DNA of 64,000 nucleotides from Metabacillus indicus LMG 22858 (GCF_000708755.2 NZ_JGVU02000002.1:806001-870000); one strand, 5' to 3'; positions 41,901-50,559 are shown, numbered from the stretch's first letter. The notes: generated by a model from the sequence alone, not told the origin. Numbers and translations are program-made.

Positions 41901-43103
41901 TTTTTCATCAAAATAAGAAGCCTTAGAGGGCATCATCACAGCAACAAGCAGACCTGCCGCAAACAGGACGCTTGCACCTGAAAAGACAAGGCAGACTGTC
42001 TGCAGGGTGAACCATTCTGCTGCTAATCCTAATAGGAGCGTCAGGATAATTTGCACGATTCCCTGAAGCATATCAGCAGCGCTTCCAAACCTGCCCATAA
42101 TGGCGACAGGGACATTCAGCTGAAAGAAAGTCGCATAGCCCGAATTGGCGAACGCCATAAAAAAGCCGAGAAAAACAAAAGACAGTGTAGCTGTCATAAA
42201 TCCGTTTGAGCTGTAGAAAAACAAATACCCGACAGAAGTCATCAGCATGCCTGTACCCATATAGAAGCCTAGCTTCATTTTGGAAGCAAGTGCTGCTGAT
42301 GCGGCAGCGCCGGCGAGCGCACCTAGTCCTGTCAGACTGACGATTATTCCGTAATCCTGATCTGTCAGCTCAAGATGCTGCTTAATAAAGGTTGCCTCCT
42401 GAGAATCAAGGGCAAAGCCAATCAGCATGGCTGCCTGAAAGAAAACGTATACCGCCATAAAATAAGATGCCTTTTTTCCAAATTGAAAGACAGTCCTCCA
42501 GTCATCGACAATCGTTTGAAATCTGCCGCGTTTATTCGATTGATACGGCTCTTCCTCTAGCTCCGGCAGGAAAAAGAGAATAAATCCGCAGGCAATAAAG
42601 GATACAGCATTGATAAAAATGCAAATGTCTGTTCCAAAATGCATAATCAGAAACCCTGCAACTGCAGGACCGGTCAAAAAAGCTCCGGAGCTTGCCATTC
42701 CCATTATAGAATTAAATCTCTTTCTCTTTTCAGAAGGAATCATTTTCGTTATGTAAACAGAAGAACTTGGACCAAAAAAAGAACCTGCCATATTAATAAG
42801 CAGAACAGCCAGATAAATGAACCAAAGCGAATCCAAAAACGGGATGACAGCCACCATTCCGCCTCTGAAAACGTCAGTGTAAATCATCAGCTTCTTTTTA
42901 TCCATCCGGTCAATAACACTGCCGGCCCATGTGTTTGTCATCAGCATGGCAATCGGCCTGATTATATAAAGTCCTGCAACCGCCGCCGCCGAACCTGTTA
43001 AGTTCAAGATGGATAAATTGATGGCAATCAGGTAGATCCAGCTGCCTAAATTTGATATGCCGATTCCTGAGATCAGCAGAGACGGCACTTTCCATGCATT
43101 CAT
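41877..43103 (-). CDS. MFS transporter (macrolide-efflux-like)
   Basis: 408 residues and about 12 helices. GIGISNLGSWIYLIAINLSILNLTGSAAAVAG, RPIAMLMTNTWAGSVIDRMDKKKLMI and the GRFGSAADMLQGIVQ segment are typical of the MefA/BsrA-type MFS_3 group. The start after GGGGTGGG is used; a 36-codon longer frame lacks a site. It likely exports a drug or metabolite. No terminator follows its stop. Confidence 0.85.
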   Translation of the reverse strand: MNAWKVPSLLISGIGISNLGSWIYLIAINLSILNLTGSAAAVAGLYIIRPIAMLMTNTWAGSVIDRMDKKKLMIYTDVFRGGMVAVIPFLDSLWFIYLAVLLINMAGSFFGPSSSVYITKMIPSEKRKRFNSIMGMASSGAFLTGPAVAGFLIMHFGTDICIFINAVSFIACGFILFFLPELEEEPYQSNKRGRFQTIVDDWRTVFQFGKKASYFMAVYVFFQAAMLIGFALDSQEATFIKQHLELTDQDYGIIVSLTGLGALAGAAASAALASKMKLGFYMGTGMLMTSVGYLFFYSSNGFMTATLSFVFLGFFMAFANSGYATFFQLNVPVAIMGRFGSAADMLQGIVQIILTLLLGLAAEWFTLQTVCLVFSGASVLFAAGLLVAVMMPSKASYFDEKSSRTINA

Positions 43104-43286
43104 TAACCCACCCCATATAAAAGAATTATGTAAAGATATCTTACCACTTTTCACCAGTCGTTTTTTCTTCAATTGTGAATCTTCTCCAAATTTTAGAATT
43201 TTTTCAAACAATTCTTGCCGGCATTCTCAATCCCTTTTTTTCATTCAAAAGAGAAGGTACAATAGACCAAGAAAGGATGTGCTAAA

Positions 43287-44078
43287 ATGGCTGTCGTTCT
43301 GCCGCATATTGAAGATGCCAACACAACGGGCTATATCCCTCCTGCTGGAGATTATGAAACATTTGAAAATGAAACGGATTATGAAAAAAAAGTAAAAGAA
43401 TGGGGTCTTCGCGTAAAAAAAGAGTACTGGTATAAGGAACGTACACACCAGAGACTTGTTGCAATTAAAGGATACCAGTCTTCCGGTGCAACACATACAA
43501 CGCTTGTCATCCAGTTTCAAGACGGCAATCTTTCGTGCATTCACCCGGCTTACTTGAAAGAAATGCAGTCGGGAAATTTCGGCAAGGAAGTAAAAGAGCC
43601 TGCTCCTGATGCTGCTCCTGCTATGAGTACAGAAGAAACGGCATTAAAGGCTCCTTCAGAACCTGCCGTGACACTTTCTGCCAAGCAGGCTGAACCCTCT
43701 GAAGAACCTAAAAAGCCTGCAGCTAAAAAAGCAAAGCAGCCAAAGCTCGCTCTGCCTGATGACAAGGTCCAATTTACGGCAAAAGTAAAGCAGCTGGCGC
43801 TCAGCTGGAATCATTTTAATGAAGAAAACGACGAAGTAGTGATACTTGAAGATGTAGTAATTGGAGGCGAAGATCCCCTTGAAGTCGGACTTGCCTGGTG
43901 CTCCCACAGCAAAACCCTGAAAAAATATGAGCTTGCAGCTGGTGACAGCCTGAACTTTAACGGGAAGATCGTCAAAAAAACAATGCCTAAAGGGAAAGAT
44001 GTAGAAGATGAATCCATGCTGCTCGACGTTTCTGTACCTTACAAAATCAACAATCCGTCTAAAATCGTCAAAGACTGA
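43287..44078 (+). CDS. Two-domain hypothetical protein with Ala/Pro/Lys linker
   Basis: 263 residues. The N-terminal domain (about 1-92: YETFENETDYEKKVKEWGLRVKKEYWYKER, LVIQFQDGNLSCIHPAYLKEM) is joined through a 60-residue low-complexity linker to a C-terminal beta-rich domain (FTAKVKQLALSWNHFN, VILEDVVIGG, LEVGLAWCSHSK) that looks OB-like. No signal or membrane helix. AAGGATG precedes the ATG. Not recognised. Confidence 0.75.
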   Translation: MAVVLPHIEDANTTGYIPPAGDYETFENETDYEKKVKEWGLRVKKEYWYKERTHQRLVAIKGYQSSGATHTTLVIQFQDGNLSCIHPAYLKEMQSGNFGKEVKEPAPDAAPAMSTEETALKAPSEPAVTLSAKQAEPSEEPKKPAAKKAKQPKLALPDDKVQFTAKVKQLALSWNHFNEENDEVVILEDVVIGGEDPLEVGLAWCSHSKTLKKYELAAGDSLNFNGKIVKKTMPKGKDVEDESMLLDVSVPYKINNPSKIVKD

Positions 44079-44080
44079 TC

Positions 44081-44106
44081 AGCGCACCATTATTGGTGTG
44101 CTTTTT
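44081..44106 (+). terminator. Terminator after two-domain protein gene
   Basis: Stem GCGCACC/GGTGTGC (one G-T pair) followed by TTTTT. Confidence 0.8.
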
Positions 44107-44261
44107 CTTATTTTGCCTCCTCTGCAATGGCTGATTTTTCCCCGGAGAGCTTGAAATATTTCACCTCCAATTGCGGATACTAACGTTTAGAAAAGGACGC
44201 GAGGGGTATTTATGCTACATCAATGCTTCCGACTACTATTTCAAGAGGTGACGACAAAAAG

Positions 44262-44726
44262 ATGAGCATGAATCGAGGAATCATAACAGCAGTTGGTGCG
44301 ATAGCCATTGCACAGGGATTAAAAATATTCACCTACAAACGTCTTTCAGGAAAATGGGATGTGAAGCAAATTGTCACGACTGGCGGAATGCCGAGCTCCC
44401 ACTCAGCAGGTGTAGCTGCTCTTTCCACTTATGTTGCAGCCAAAAATGGGACAACATCCATTGAAACCGCAATTGCCGTCATTTTCGGCATTATTGTCAT
44501 GTATGATGCCCAGGGCATCAGGCGGCATACAGGCGAAATCGCCAAACTGATCAATGACATTGACGGAGAGATGGCCGTTATTTCGGAGCACCTTCCAGGT
44601 CTTGGCCACATTAAGCGCGAAGAAGAACTGAAAGAGGTGCTTGGACATCAGCCTCTTGAAGTTGTTGGCGGAGGTATTTTAGGTGTGGTTCTTGGGTTAA
44701 TCAGTGCAAAACTTGAGGATAATTAA
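44262..44726 (+). CDS. yuiD: DUF212 (YuiD-like, divergent PAP2) membrane protein
   Basis: 154 residues. GGMPSSHSAGVAAL (about 38-51) and RRHTGEIAKLIN match the acid-phosphatase-like motifs of DUF212, and helices line both sides. Members are related to lipid phosphatases, but activity is not established for this family as far as I know. The ATG after AGAGGTG is used, with a second ATG two codons later as alternative. Confidence 0.85.
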   Translation: MSMNRGIITAVGAIAIAQGLKIFTYKRLSGKWDVKQIVTTGGMPSSHSAGVAALSTYVAAKNGTTSIETAIAVIFGIIVMYDAQGIRRHTGEIAKLINDIDGEMAVISEHLPGLGHIKREEELKEVLGHQPLEVVGGGILGVVLGLISAKLEDN

Positions 44727-44757
44727 GAGAGAGAGCAAATAGCTCTCTTTTCTTTTT
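44727..44757 (+). terminator. Terminator after yuiD-like gene
   Basis: Stem GAGAGC/GCTCTC with TTTTCTTTTT. Confidence 0.75.
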
Positions 44758-44798
44758 GTGAAGAAAGATTTCGTTAAGAAAAAACCTTACTTACATCG

Positions 44799-44924
44799 TT
44801 TACTTCCAACTACCACTGTTTTACTGCCAACTTTGGATTCTTTACTACCAACTTTCATTCGTTCACTGCCGACTTTTACCGAATAACTACCAGCTTCATT
44901 GGATTCGTTGCCATCCGGCTTCTG
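44799..44924. repeat. Six degenerate 21-bp tandem repeats
   Basis: Units begin at 44799, 44820, 44841, 44862, 44883 and 44904, all exactly 21 bp apart. Consensus TTTACTGCCAACTTTNATTCG; the TACTNCCAACTTT part is best kept. The array fills the gap between convergent genes and shows no coding signal. Confidence 0.8.
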
Positions 44925-44940
44925 CTAAAGGATGATTATT

Positions 44941-46671
44941 TCAGCTCAATGCCCGCTTCTCAATCTTCTCCATGAGATGATCCACCAGCTGATCGATCTC
45001 CATCGACAGAGACTGTTTCTCCCCGTGTTTCCTGACATTAACACTTCCCGCACTCTTTTCCTGATCGCCCAGCACAATCATGTACGGCACCCTGCTTTTT
45101 TGTGCCTTTCTGATTTTATAGCCAAGCTTTTCCCCGCTTGCATCCAATTGAACGCGTATGCCCTTTTCTGCCAGCTTATTTTTGACTTCTTCTGCATAGC
45201 CCAGGTGTACTTCTGCAACTGGAAGAATCACAGCCTGAACCGGGGCAAGCCACAAAGGAAACACACCTGCAAAGTGCTCGATAAGAATACCAAGAAATCT
45301 GTCAAGAGAGCCTGCAATGGCGCGGTGAATGACAACTGGACGTTCTTTTTCATTTTTTTCGCTGATATAGCTGCATTCAAACTTCACAGGCATCTGAAAA
45401 TCAAGCTGCACTGTCGCACATTGATGACTTCTCTTCATGGCATCCTGGATGTGAAAATCAATCTTTGGTCCGTAAAAAGCTCCGTCGCCTTCATTTATGC
45501 GGTAAGGCATCCCCATTTCGTCCAGCACTCCCTGCAGTGCCGCTTCCGCATCCTGCCAAAGCTCATCATCCCCCATTGAATTTTCAGGTCTAGTTGAAAG
45601 CTCGACCGAATAGTCAAATCCAAGAGTACTGTAAACATAGTCAATCATCCCAAGAACGCTTTTTACTTCCTCCTGTATTTGATCCGGACGCACGAACAAA
45701 TGAGCATCATCCTGACAAAAAGTCCGTACTCTCAGCAGGCCGTTTAAAGCCCCGCTGTACTCATGCCGGTGGACCTGACCGAATTCCGCATATCTGACCG
45801 GCAGATCTCTGTAAGAAAAAAGCTGCTGGTTGAACATGATCATGTGTCCTGGACAATTCATAGGCTTCAGCGCAAATGTTTCTTCATCCACATTTGAAAA
45901 ATACATATTTTCGTGATAATGATCCCAGTGGCCGGACTGTCTCCATAACCGCTCATTCATCATAAACGGGGAAGAAACCTCCTGATAGCCTGCTGCACCC
46001 TGAACCTCCCGGAGCAGCGACTGCAGCTCGTTGCGCATCATTTGACCGTTTGGCAGGAAAAAGGGCATGCCGGGTGCTTCTTCAGAAAACAGGAAAAGCT
46101 CCATCTCTTTACCAATCTTGCGGTGATCCCGTTTCTTTAATTCCTCCTGCTCTTTTTCAAACAAAACCATTTCTTTTCTGCTTGCAAATGCTGCACCGCT
46201 TATCCGCTGAAGCACATGTCCTGACTTGTCACCCTTCCAGTAGGAGCCAGCAACTGCGTGAAGTTTAAAGGCTTTAATGTCAGAGATGAAGAGGGATTCA
46301 TTCGATATGTTCATATACTCCCCGTGCCTGCAGACGGACACACTCTCCCCGTCCATTTCACGCAGCTGCTCCGCTTTTAAAAACTCTCCCTTTTCAGAAA
46401 ATAAATCTGCGGCGTCTTTTGGGGATAAAGAAATGCAATCCCACTTCTCTCCCTGATCTAAGATGCGTTCCATTTCCGCTTCAATGTCTTTCAGTTCTTT
46501 TTCTTTTATGCTGTGCGGAAGCAGAAACTCTGCATAAAAACCTTGCTGATGAGAAGCCTCGCCCCCAAGAACCGCTCCCGGATACAGTCTGCTGACTGCC
46601 CTTGCGAGAAGCTGTGCACTTGAATAATTGATGACCTCCTGATTTTTTTCCTTTTTCTGATTTTCCATCAT
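44941..46671 (-). CDS. thrS: TGS-less threonyl-tRNA synthetase with inactive editing site
   Basis: 576 residues. The class II core is intact: MNCPGHMIMF, RHEYSGALNGLLRVRTFCQDDAHLF and HRAIAGSLDRFLG supply the three zinc ligands and motifs 2 and 3, and the C-terminal anticodon domain is normal. The N-terminal TGS domain is absent: the ATG follows the T-box terminator directly. In the editing domain the usual HSTAH is YSSAQ (both His lost, Tyr16 and Gln20), and the later Cys and His are missing (MNISNES). A paralogue of the ThrZ type is likely. AGAAGGG precedes the start. Confidence 0.93.
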   Translation of the reverse strand: MMENQKKEKNQEVINYSSAQLLARAVSRLYPGAVLGGEASHQQGFYAEFLLPHSIKEKELKDIEAEMERILDQGEKWDCISLSPKDAADLFSEKGEFLKAEQLREMDGESVSVCRHGEYMNISNESLFISDIKAFKLHAVAGSYWKGDKSGHVLQRISGAAFASRKEMVLFEKEQEELKKRDHRKIGKEMELFLFSEEAPGMPFFLPNGQMMRNELQSLLREVQGAAGYQEVSSPFMMNERLWRQSGHWDHYHENMYFSNVDEETFALKPMNCPGHMIMFNQQLFSYRDLPVRYAEFGQVHRHEYSGALNGLLRVRTFCQDDAHLFVRPDQIQEEVKSVLGMIDYVYSTLGFDYSVELSTRPENSMGDDELWQDAEAALQGVLDEMGMPYRINEGDGAFYGPKIDFHIQDAMKRSHQCATVQLDFQMPVKFECSYISEKNEKERPVVIHRAIAGSLDRFLGILIEHFAGVFPLWLAPVQAVILPVAEVHLGYAEEVKNKLAEKGIRVQLDASGEKLGYKIRKAQKSRVPYMIVLGDQEKSAGSVNVRKHGEKQSLSMEIDQLVDHLMEKIEKRALS

Positions 46672-46694
46672 AATCCCTTCTTTCGCAGAAATAT

Positions 46695-47035
46695 AAAAAA
46701 GCGCACTCATCCCTATAGCAGGGACGAGCGCGCTTTGCCCGTGGTTCCACCCAGATTCCTGATTCAGAAAAGCGTAAGTGCCCGTTCAGCTCCGACAGAC
46801 AGATAAAAAATCCGGCAGAGGAGTTGGGCACTGAAGCTGGACAAAGATGCTAGATCATTTACCCATACTTCTCTAAAAACAGCTCCAGAGCTTTAACGCA
46901 GCGGCTGCGGCACGGCATTTCCTCCGTGCGGTTCAAAGGCGGTAAGTTCATGCTCCTGCGCCGGGAAGTTCTCAGCCATCCTTCCCTCTCTGTTGCGCGG
47001 CGTTCATGCCTCGTGTCCTTTTCGAAACCTTTAAA
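46695..47035 (-). promoter_or_regulatory. Proximal T-box riboswitch of thrS
   Basis: T-box core TGGGTGGAACCACGGG (about 46737-46753) followed by a terminator stem AGCGCGCTCGTCCCT with TTTTTT. A Thr ACC codon at 46941-46943 is the likely specifier. A 65-nt block is identical to the distal copy; about 57 extra bases separate that block from the antiterminator here. Confidence 0.92.
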
Positions 47036-47039
47036 ATAT

Positions 47040-47325
47040 AAAAAGCGCACTCATCCCTATGACAGGGACGAGCGCGCTTAGCCCGTGGTTCCACCCAGAT
47101 TTCCGTTAGAGAAGCGTAAGTGCCCGCATCGATGTGCAAACCTTTACCCAAACTTTCCCAAACAACGGCTCCAGAGCTTTAACGCAGCGGCTGCGGCACG
47201 GCATTTCCTCCGTGCGGTTCAAAGGCGGTAAGCACATTTTCCATGTTGGGAAGTTTCCAGCAGTCCTTCCCTCTCTGGCAACCGGTAAAAATGGCTCGTG
47301 TCCTTTTCATCACGTTTTCTAAATT
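47040..47325 (-). promoter_or_regulatory. Distal T-box riboswitch of thrS
   Basis: Second complete T-box: core TGGGTGGAACCACGGG, terminator stem AGCGCGCTCGTCCCTG with TTTTTA, and ACC specifier candidate at 47227-47229. It is transcribed first. Read-through of both leaders is needed for thrS, giving a stricter response to uncharged tRNA-Thr. Confidence 0.92.
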
Positions 47326-47331
47326 AACATG

Positions 47332-47360
47332 ATTTTACAATGTGAGTGAAATGATTTCAA
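47332..47360 (-). promoter_or_regulatory. Sigma-A promoter for thrS
   Basis: TTGAAA and TAAAAT with exactly 17 bases between them on the minus strand, just upstream of the distal T-box. Confidence 0.8.
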
Positions 47361-47498
47361 CTGTTTTTTTAGTTTATGTAAAAAACTTCTGATCAGTGAT
47401 GCGAATTTTTTACTGTCCAGCCAGTCTTTTCAGGCATGTTTTTCTGAGGTTCACTGCCCTTTTACAAGGAAATAAATCTCAACGATGGAAGTTTTTTT
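47361..47498. other. Intergenic stretch without recognised feature
   Basis: Between the thrS promoter and the next terminator I see no gene, repeat or motif. It forms part of a roughly 200-base gap. Confidence 0.5.
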
Positions 47499-47521
47499 AA
47501 AAAAAGACGCATGTCTGCGTC
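47499..47521. terminator. Terminator after TPR-like gene
   Basis: Stem GACGCA/TGCGTC flanked by A/T runs of seven on both sides, so it can act on either strand. Confidence 0.8.
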
Positions 47522-47532
47522 ATTTTTTTCGG

Positions 47533-48156
47533 CTAGGAAGCCAGATACGCTTCAAAATTTTTATAAAGGATATATCGCTGAAGCCCTCTTGTCTGCTCGA
47601 ATGCCATGGCGGCGCGCTCTTTGGCTTCGCTCTTTTTTCCTTGTTTTTCTGCCATTTCTGCAAGGATGCTGTTTTTCATCCAGCCCTCCTGCAGCCTTTC
47701 TGCATGGTCTCTGGCTTCTTTAAATTTTCTGCTTTCAGCTGCAATCAGTCCCTCATAGTAGGTTCTGTATGCCGGAGATTTAATCAAATGGAGGTATTTT
47801 TTCGCTTCAGACGGCTCCTGTTTATATAAAGCATATGTCGTTTGAATCAACGCCCGGCGCTCTGAGTTTTTATATTTTGACTGGAATTTCCCCATAGCCT
47901 CTTCGGCTTCATCATCCAGGTTGTTCGCGACTGCATAATAAAACTGATACATTGGATTACTCTGATGCTTGAGAATATATGATTCAGACTTTCGAATGTC
48001 CTTTGAAAAGAGGACCGGACTTATCTGGACATACATGTACCACCCCATTGACAGAGTAAGCAGTAATCCGATCAGGTAAATAGGCGCTTCAAAAAATCCA
48101 AGTAAAAAGCATCCGAGAAAGATAACCGTATAAAAAATGATGTGCTGTTTCAACAT
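47533..48156 (-). CDS. Membrane-anchored TPR-like protein
   Basis: 207 residues: two adjacent membrane helices (IIFYTVIFLGCFLLGFFEAPIYLIGLLLTLSMGW) and a helical cytoplasmic part with TPR-like spacing (MYQFYYAVANNLDDEAEEAMGKF, YYEGLIAAESRKFKEARDHAERL, ILAEMAEKQGKKSEAKERAAMAF). No enzyme motif. It lies 64 bases after the hydrolase gene of the TIR operon and might be cotranscribed. Family not recognised by name. Confidence 0.75.
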   Translation of the reverse strand: MLKQHIIFYTVIFLGCFLLGFFEAPIYLIGLLLTLSMGWYMYVQISPVLFSKDIRKSESYILKHQSNPMYQFYYAVANNLDDEAEEAMGKFQSKYKNSERRALIQTTYALYKQEPSEAKKYLHLIKSPAYRTYYEGLIAAESRKFKEARDHAERLQEGWMKNSILAEMAEKQGKKSEAKERAAMAFEQTRGLQRYILYKNFEAYLAS

Positions 48157-48220
48157 TGTGCCTCCCCTTTATGTACACTAGCTTCATCATAAAGTGTGAC
48201 CGAAAGGGAAGCAATAGCTT

Positions 48221-49030
48221 TTATTCCAAAAATCGAATGAGTTCCCGGTTGAACTTTTCCAGCTCATCATAGAATAGGCCATGGCCGCTGTATTTAAACG
48301 GAATAAGTTCAGAATCAAGAATGCCTTTATGCATCAGCTCTGCGAAAATAAACGGGCATATTTGATCTTTCATGCCATGGAAAATAGCTGTCGGAACGAT
48401 GATTTTCCCTAGATCCTCTCTCAAATCTTCATCACGGAGAGACTCGGCTGTCTGTGCCGTCCCATGTCCTGATGCATCAAGACCAAGGCTCTGGAACCAA
48501 TTTTTAAAGCTTTCTGAGATGTACTTGGCGAAAAAAATCTGCCCGAATCCTGTCAGCATGTCGGGTCTGTCGGTATAGGTCTGCTGAATCAGTTTGGTGA
48601 CTTCAGATTTGGCCATTCCATGCGGATAGTCAGGCCGCTTTGTAAATGATGGAGCCGCTGCCCCAAAAAGGGCGAGCTTCCTGACCCTGTAACCTGAATG
48701 CCTCGCCATATACCGGATGGCAATGGCACCGCCCATTGAAAAACCGCCCAGTGTAATATCTTTTAGCTGGAGGATTTCAATGACGGCCTTAACGTCATCA
48801 GAAAGCCGGTCATAGGAATAACCGGTATAAGGTCTATCTGATTTTCCAAATCCACGCAAGTCTATGAGAACGCACCTGAAACCAAGCTTAGGAAGCTGAT
48901 TCAGCTGATATTCGTACATCCTGTGGTCAACCGGCCAGCCGTGGATCAAAAAAAGCACCTGGCCATCACTTGGCCCCACATCTTCAACGTAGATTTTTAC
49001 AGCATCATCCGTCTGAATAAAATATCCCAT
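48221..49030 (-). CDS. Alpha/beta hydrolase
   Basis: 269 residues. Oxyanion HGWPVDHRM near 30, nucleophile Ser in LGGFSMGGAIAIRY near 97, acidic residue in FHGMKDQICP and His in YSGHGLFYDE. It looks like the non-haem haloperoxidase/esterase branch. Starts 17 bases after the 227-residue gene with GGGAAGGG before the ATG, so it is third in the TIR-headed operon. Substrate unknown. Confidence 0.88.
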   Translation of the reverse strand: MGYFIQTDDAVKIYVEDVGPSDGQVLFLIHGWPVDHRMYEYQLNQLPKLGFRCVLIDLRGFGKSDRPYTGYSYDRLSDDVKAVIEILQLKDITLGGFSMGGAIAIRYMARHSGYRVRKLALFGAAAPSFTKRPDYPHGMAKSEVTKLIQQTYTDRPDMLTGFGQIFFAKYISESFKNWFQSLGLDASGHGTAQTAESLRDEDLREDLGKIIVPTAIFHGMKDQICPFIFAELMHKGILDSELIPFKYSGHGLFYDELEKFNRELIRFLE

Positions 49031-49047
49031 GTTTACACCCTTCCCGC

Positions 49048-49731
49048 TTACGAAAAATACCCTTTTTCCTCATTCTCCAGCGCGATATGACTTGGATAGT
49101 TCTGCTCTGTCATTGTAATCCAGTCGGCGACTTCATTAAGCATTGCCTGAACCTTTTCCCGCGTCAGTCCTTCTTCGGCTGCACGGTACCAGATATCCTC
49201 CATGATGGTGCTCAAATTACGCGGGTAAGAAACTTGGTCATATCTGAGAACGTAGCTCAGAATCGGCTCAGCATCCCTTCCTCCCTGTTCTGTTTGGGAT
49301 GAGTGCCTGACAAGCCATCCCTCCTCATTCCGGATCAGAGTATACCTGTCACTCTTGCCCCATTTGCGGGTGAAAACATTTAAATAAAACGTCTCGCCCA
49401 GTGTCTGATCACACGGTTCATCGTTCGCCTGCTGATCATTAAGGTAATTCAGCAGTTCCTGAACAGGCCGGATGTGCTGGTAAAACTGGGGATCTCCCGG
49501 TGTCATCTTGCGCAGCCGGACTGTTTTTTTCAAATGTTTTGGTTTTGGATCCAGGGATAGATAAAGAGAGTGGGCGGCTATTCCCATTTCGTCATAAACC
49601 TGTTCAATATGACGGTACGACTGAACCTGTCTTTTTTCTCTGGACAGCGAAAGAAAGTGAAGGATTTCCTCAAGCTTAGATTGAATCCTGTTTTTCAGCT
49701 CTGATTGTTCGGCACTTAATTCTACTTTCAT
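49048..49731 (-). CDS. Hypothetical protein in TIR operon
   Basis: 227 residues, no signal or membrane helix. The first 60 residues are helical and charged (SELKNRIQSKLEEILHFLSLSREKRQVQSYRHIEQVY); the middle is beta-like (TFYLNVFTRKWGKSDRYTLIRNEEGWLVRH), and the end is helical. I do not recognise it. AGGAGGG precedes the ATG, 30 bases after the TIR gene, so the two are probably cotranscribed. Confidence 0.75.
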   Translation of the reverse strand: MKVELSAEQSELKNRIQSKLEEILHFLSLSREKRQVQSYRHIEQVYDEMGIAAHSLYLSLDPKPKHLKKTVRLRKMTPGDPQFYQHIRPVQELLNYLNDQQANDEPCDQTLGETFYLNVFTRKWGKSDRYTLIRNEEGWLVRHSSQTEQGGRDAEPILSYVLRYDQVSYPRNLSTIMEDIWYRAAEEGLTREKVQAMLNEVADWITMTEQNYPSHIALENEEKGYFS

Positions 49732-49761
49732 CCAGTTACCCTCCTAACTAGCAGCAGCTCG

Positions 49762-50559
49762 CTACCAGACATCTCTGCTGAATTTCAAATCAACCGTTTC
49801 CCTCTGATGGATATATGGCTCGTAGTTTGAATCACCGATCTCAGAAGATAGAAAAACGATTTTATTTTCCTTGCTGTAAAGCTTCAGATTTGCAGGCTGC
49901 AGTGTTTGCGAAAAGGTTTCACCGTTTTCATCCGCTGCCTCAATTTTTATGACATCGACCCGGATATCAAATTCTTCCGGATTTGAAAGCCTCAGCCTGA
50001 ACTGAAATTTCCTGCCGTCTTCTGGATCCAGGCGGATGCCTTCAAGGGTGCAGCCGGCCATTTTCCTGTTTCTGCGTTCATCATCTGCAAGCTGATTTAC
50101 ATGTTTGACTGCCTGCTCGCAAATTTTCACAAGAAATGTGCCGGACTGCTTTTCGACCTTAAACACATCCCTTGCATTTTCAAGAAATTCATACAGCCTG
50201 TCCAGGTCGTTCAATTTGAAGGAAATCTGATTTGGATTAATGGCACCCTTCATCTCTTTGTAGTCAAAAGACGGGGTCAGAATCGCCGTGTATTTTTTGT
50301 TCAGGATCCAGCAGGCTCCCATTTCATTCAGGCAGGCAGGACTTTTATAATAATGTTCAGACAGCACATAGATAATCCACGAATTTCCGCTCAGTTTTTG
50401 ATGAAGATAATCATAAATGTCTTCATCGTTAGGAATGTGATAGCCGGGATACGAACTGCAGACAATATTCGGCACCTTGATCATTGTCAGCAGATTAACA
50501 AGCTCTCTGACATATGCCTCATCACGGTGCGCATGACTGATAAAAATGGTATCGATCAA
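49762..50559 (-). CDS. TIR-domain protein
   Basis: 265 residues. The N-terminal TIR fold starts TIFISHAHRDEAYVRELVNLL; IIYVLSEHYYKSPACLNEMGACWIL carries Glu79 at the place of the catalytic Glu of TIR NADases. Residues 165-265 form a beta-rich domain (FQFRLRLSNPEEFDIRVDVIKIEA) of unknown type that could be a sensor. TTG start nine bases after AAGGAG. First gene of a compact operon. TIR proteins act in NAD-depleting phage defence; here that role is inference. Confidence 0.82.
   Translation of the reverse strand: MIDTIFISHAHRDEAYVRELVNLLTMIKVPNIVCSSYPGYHIPNDEDIYDYLHQKLSGNSWIIYVLSEHYYKSPACLNEMGACWILNKKYTAILTPSFDYKEMKGAINPNQISFKLNDLDRLYEFLENARDVFKVEKQSGTFLVKICEQAVKHVNQLADDERRNRKMAGCTLEGIRLDPEDGRKFQFRLRLSNPEEFDIRVDVIKIEAADENGETFSQTLQPANLKLYSKENKIVFLSSEIGDSNYEPYIHQRETVDLKFSRDVW

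Noticed and set aside
44932-45579. 215-codon open frame on the plus strand
   Set aside because: It is antisense to the thrS core, has no ribosome binding site and no recognisable domain; the minus-strand frame carries all synthetase motifs.
46859-47050. 63-codon minus-strand frame between the two T-boxes
   Set aside because: It lies wholly inside conserved T-box leader structure and has an Arg-rich, unrecognisable product.
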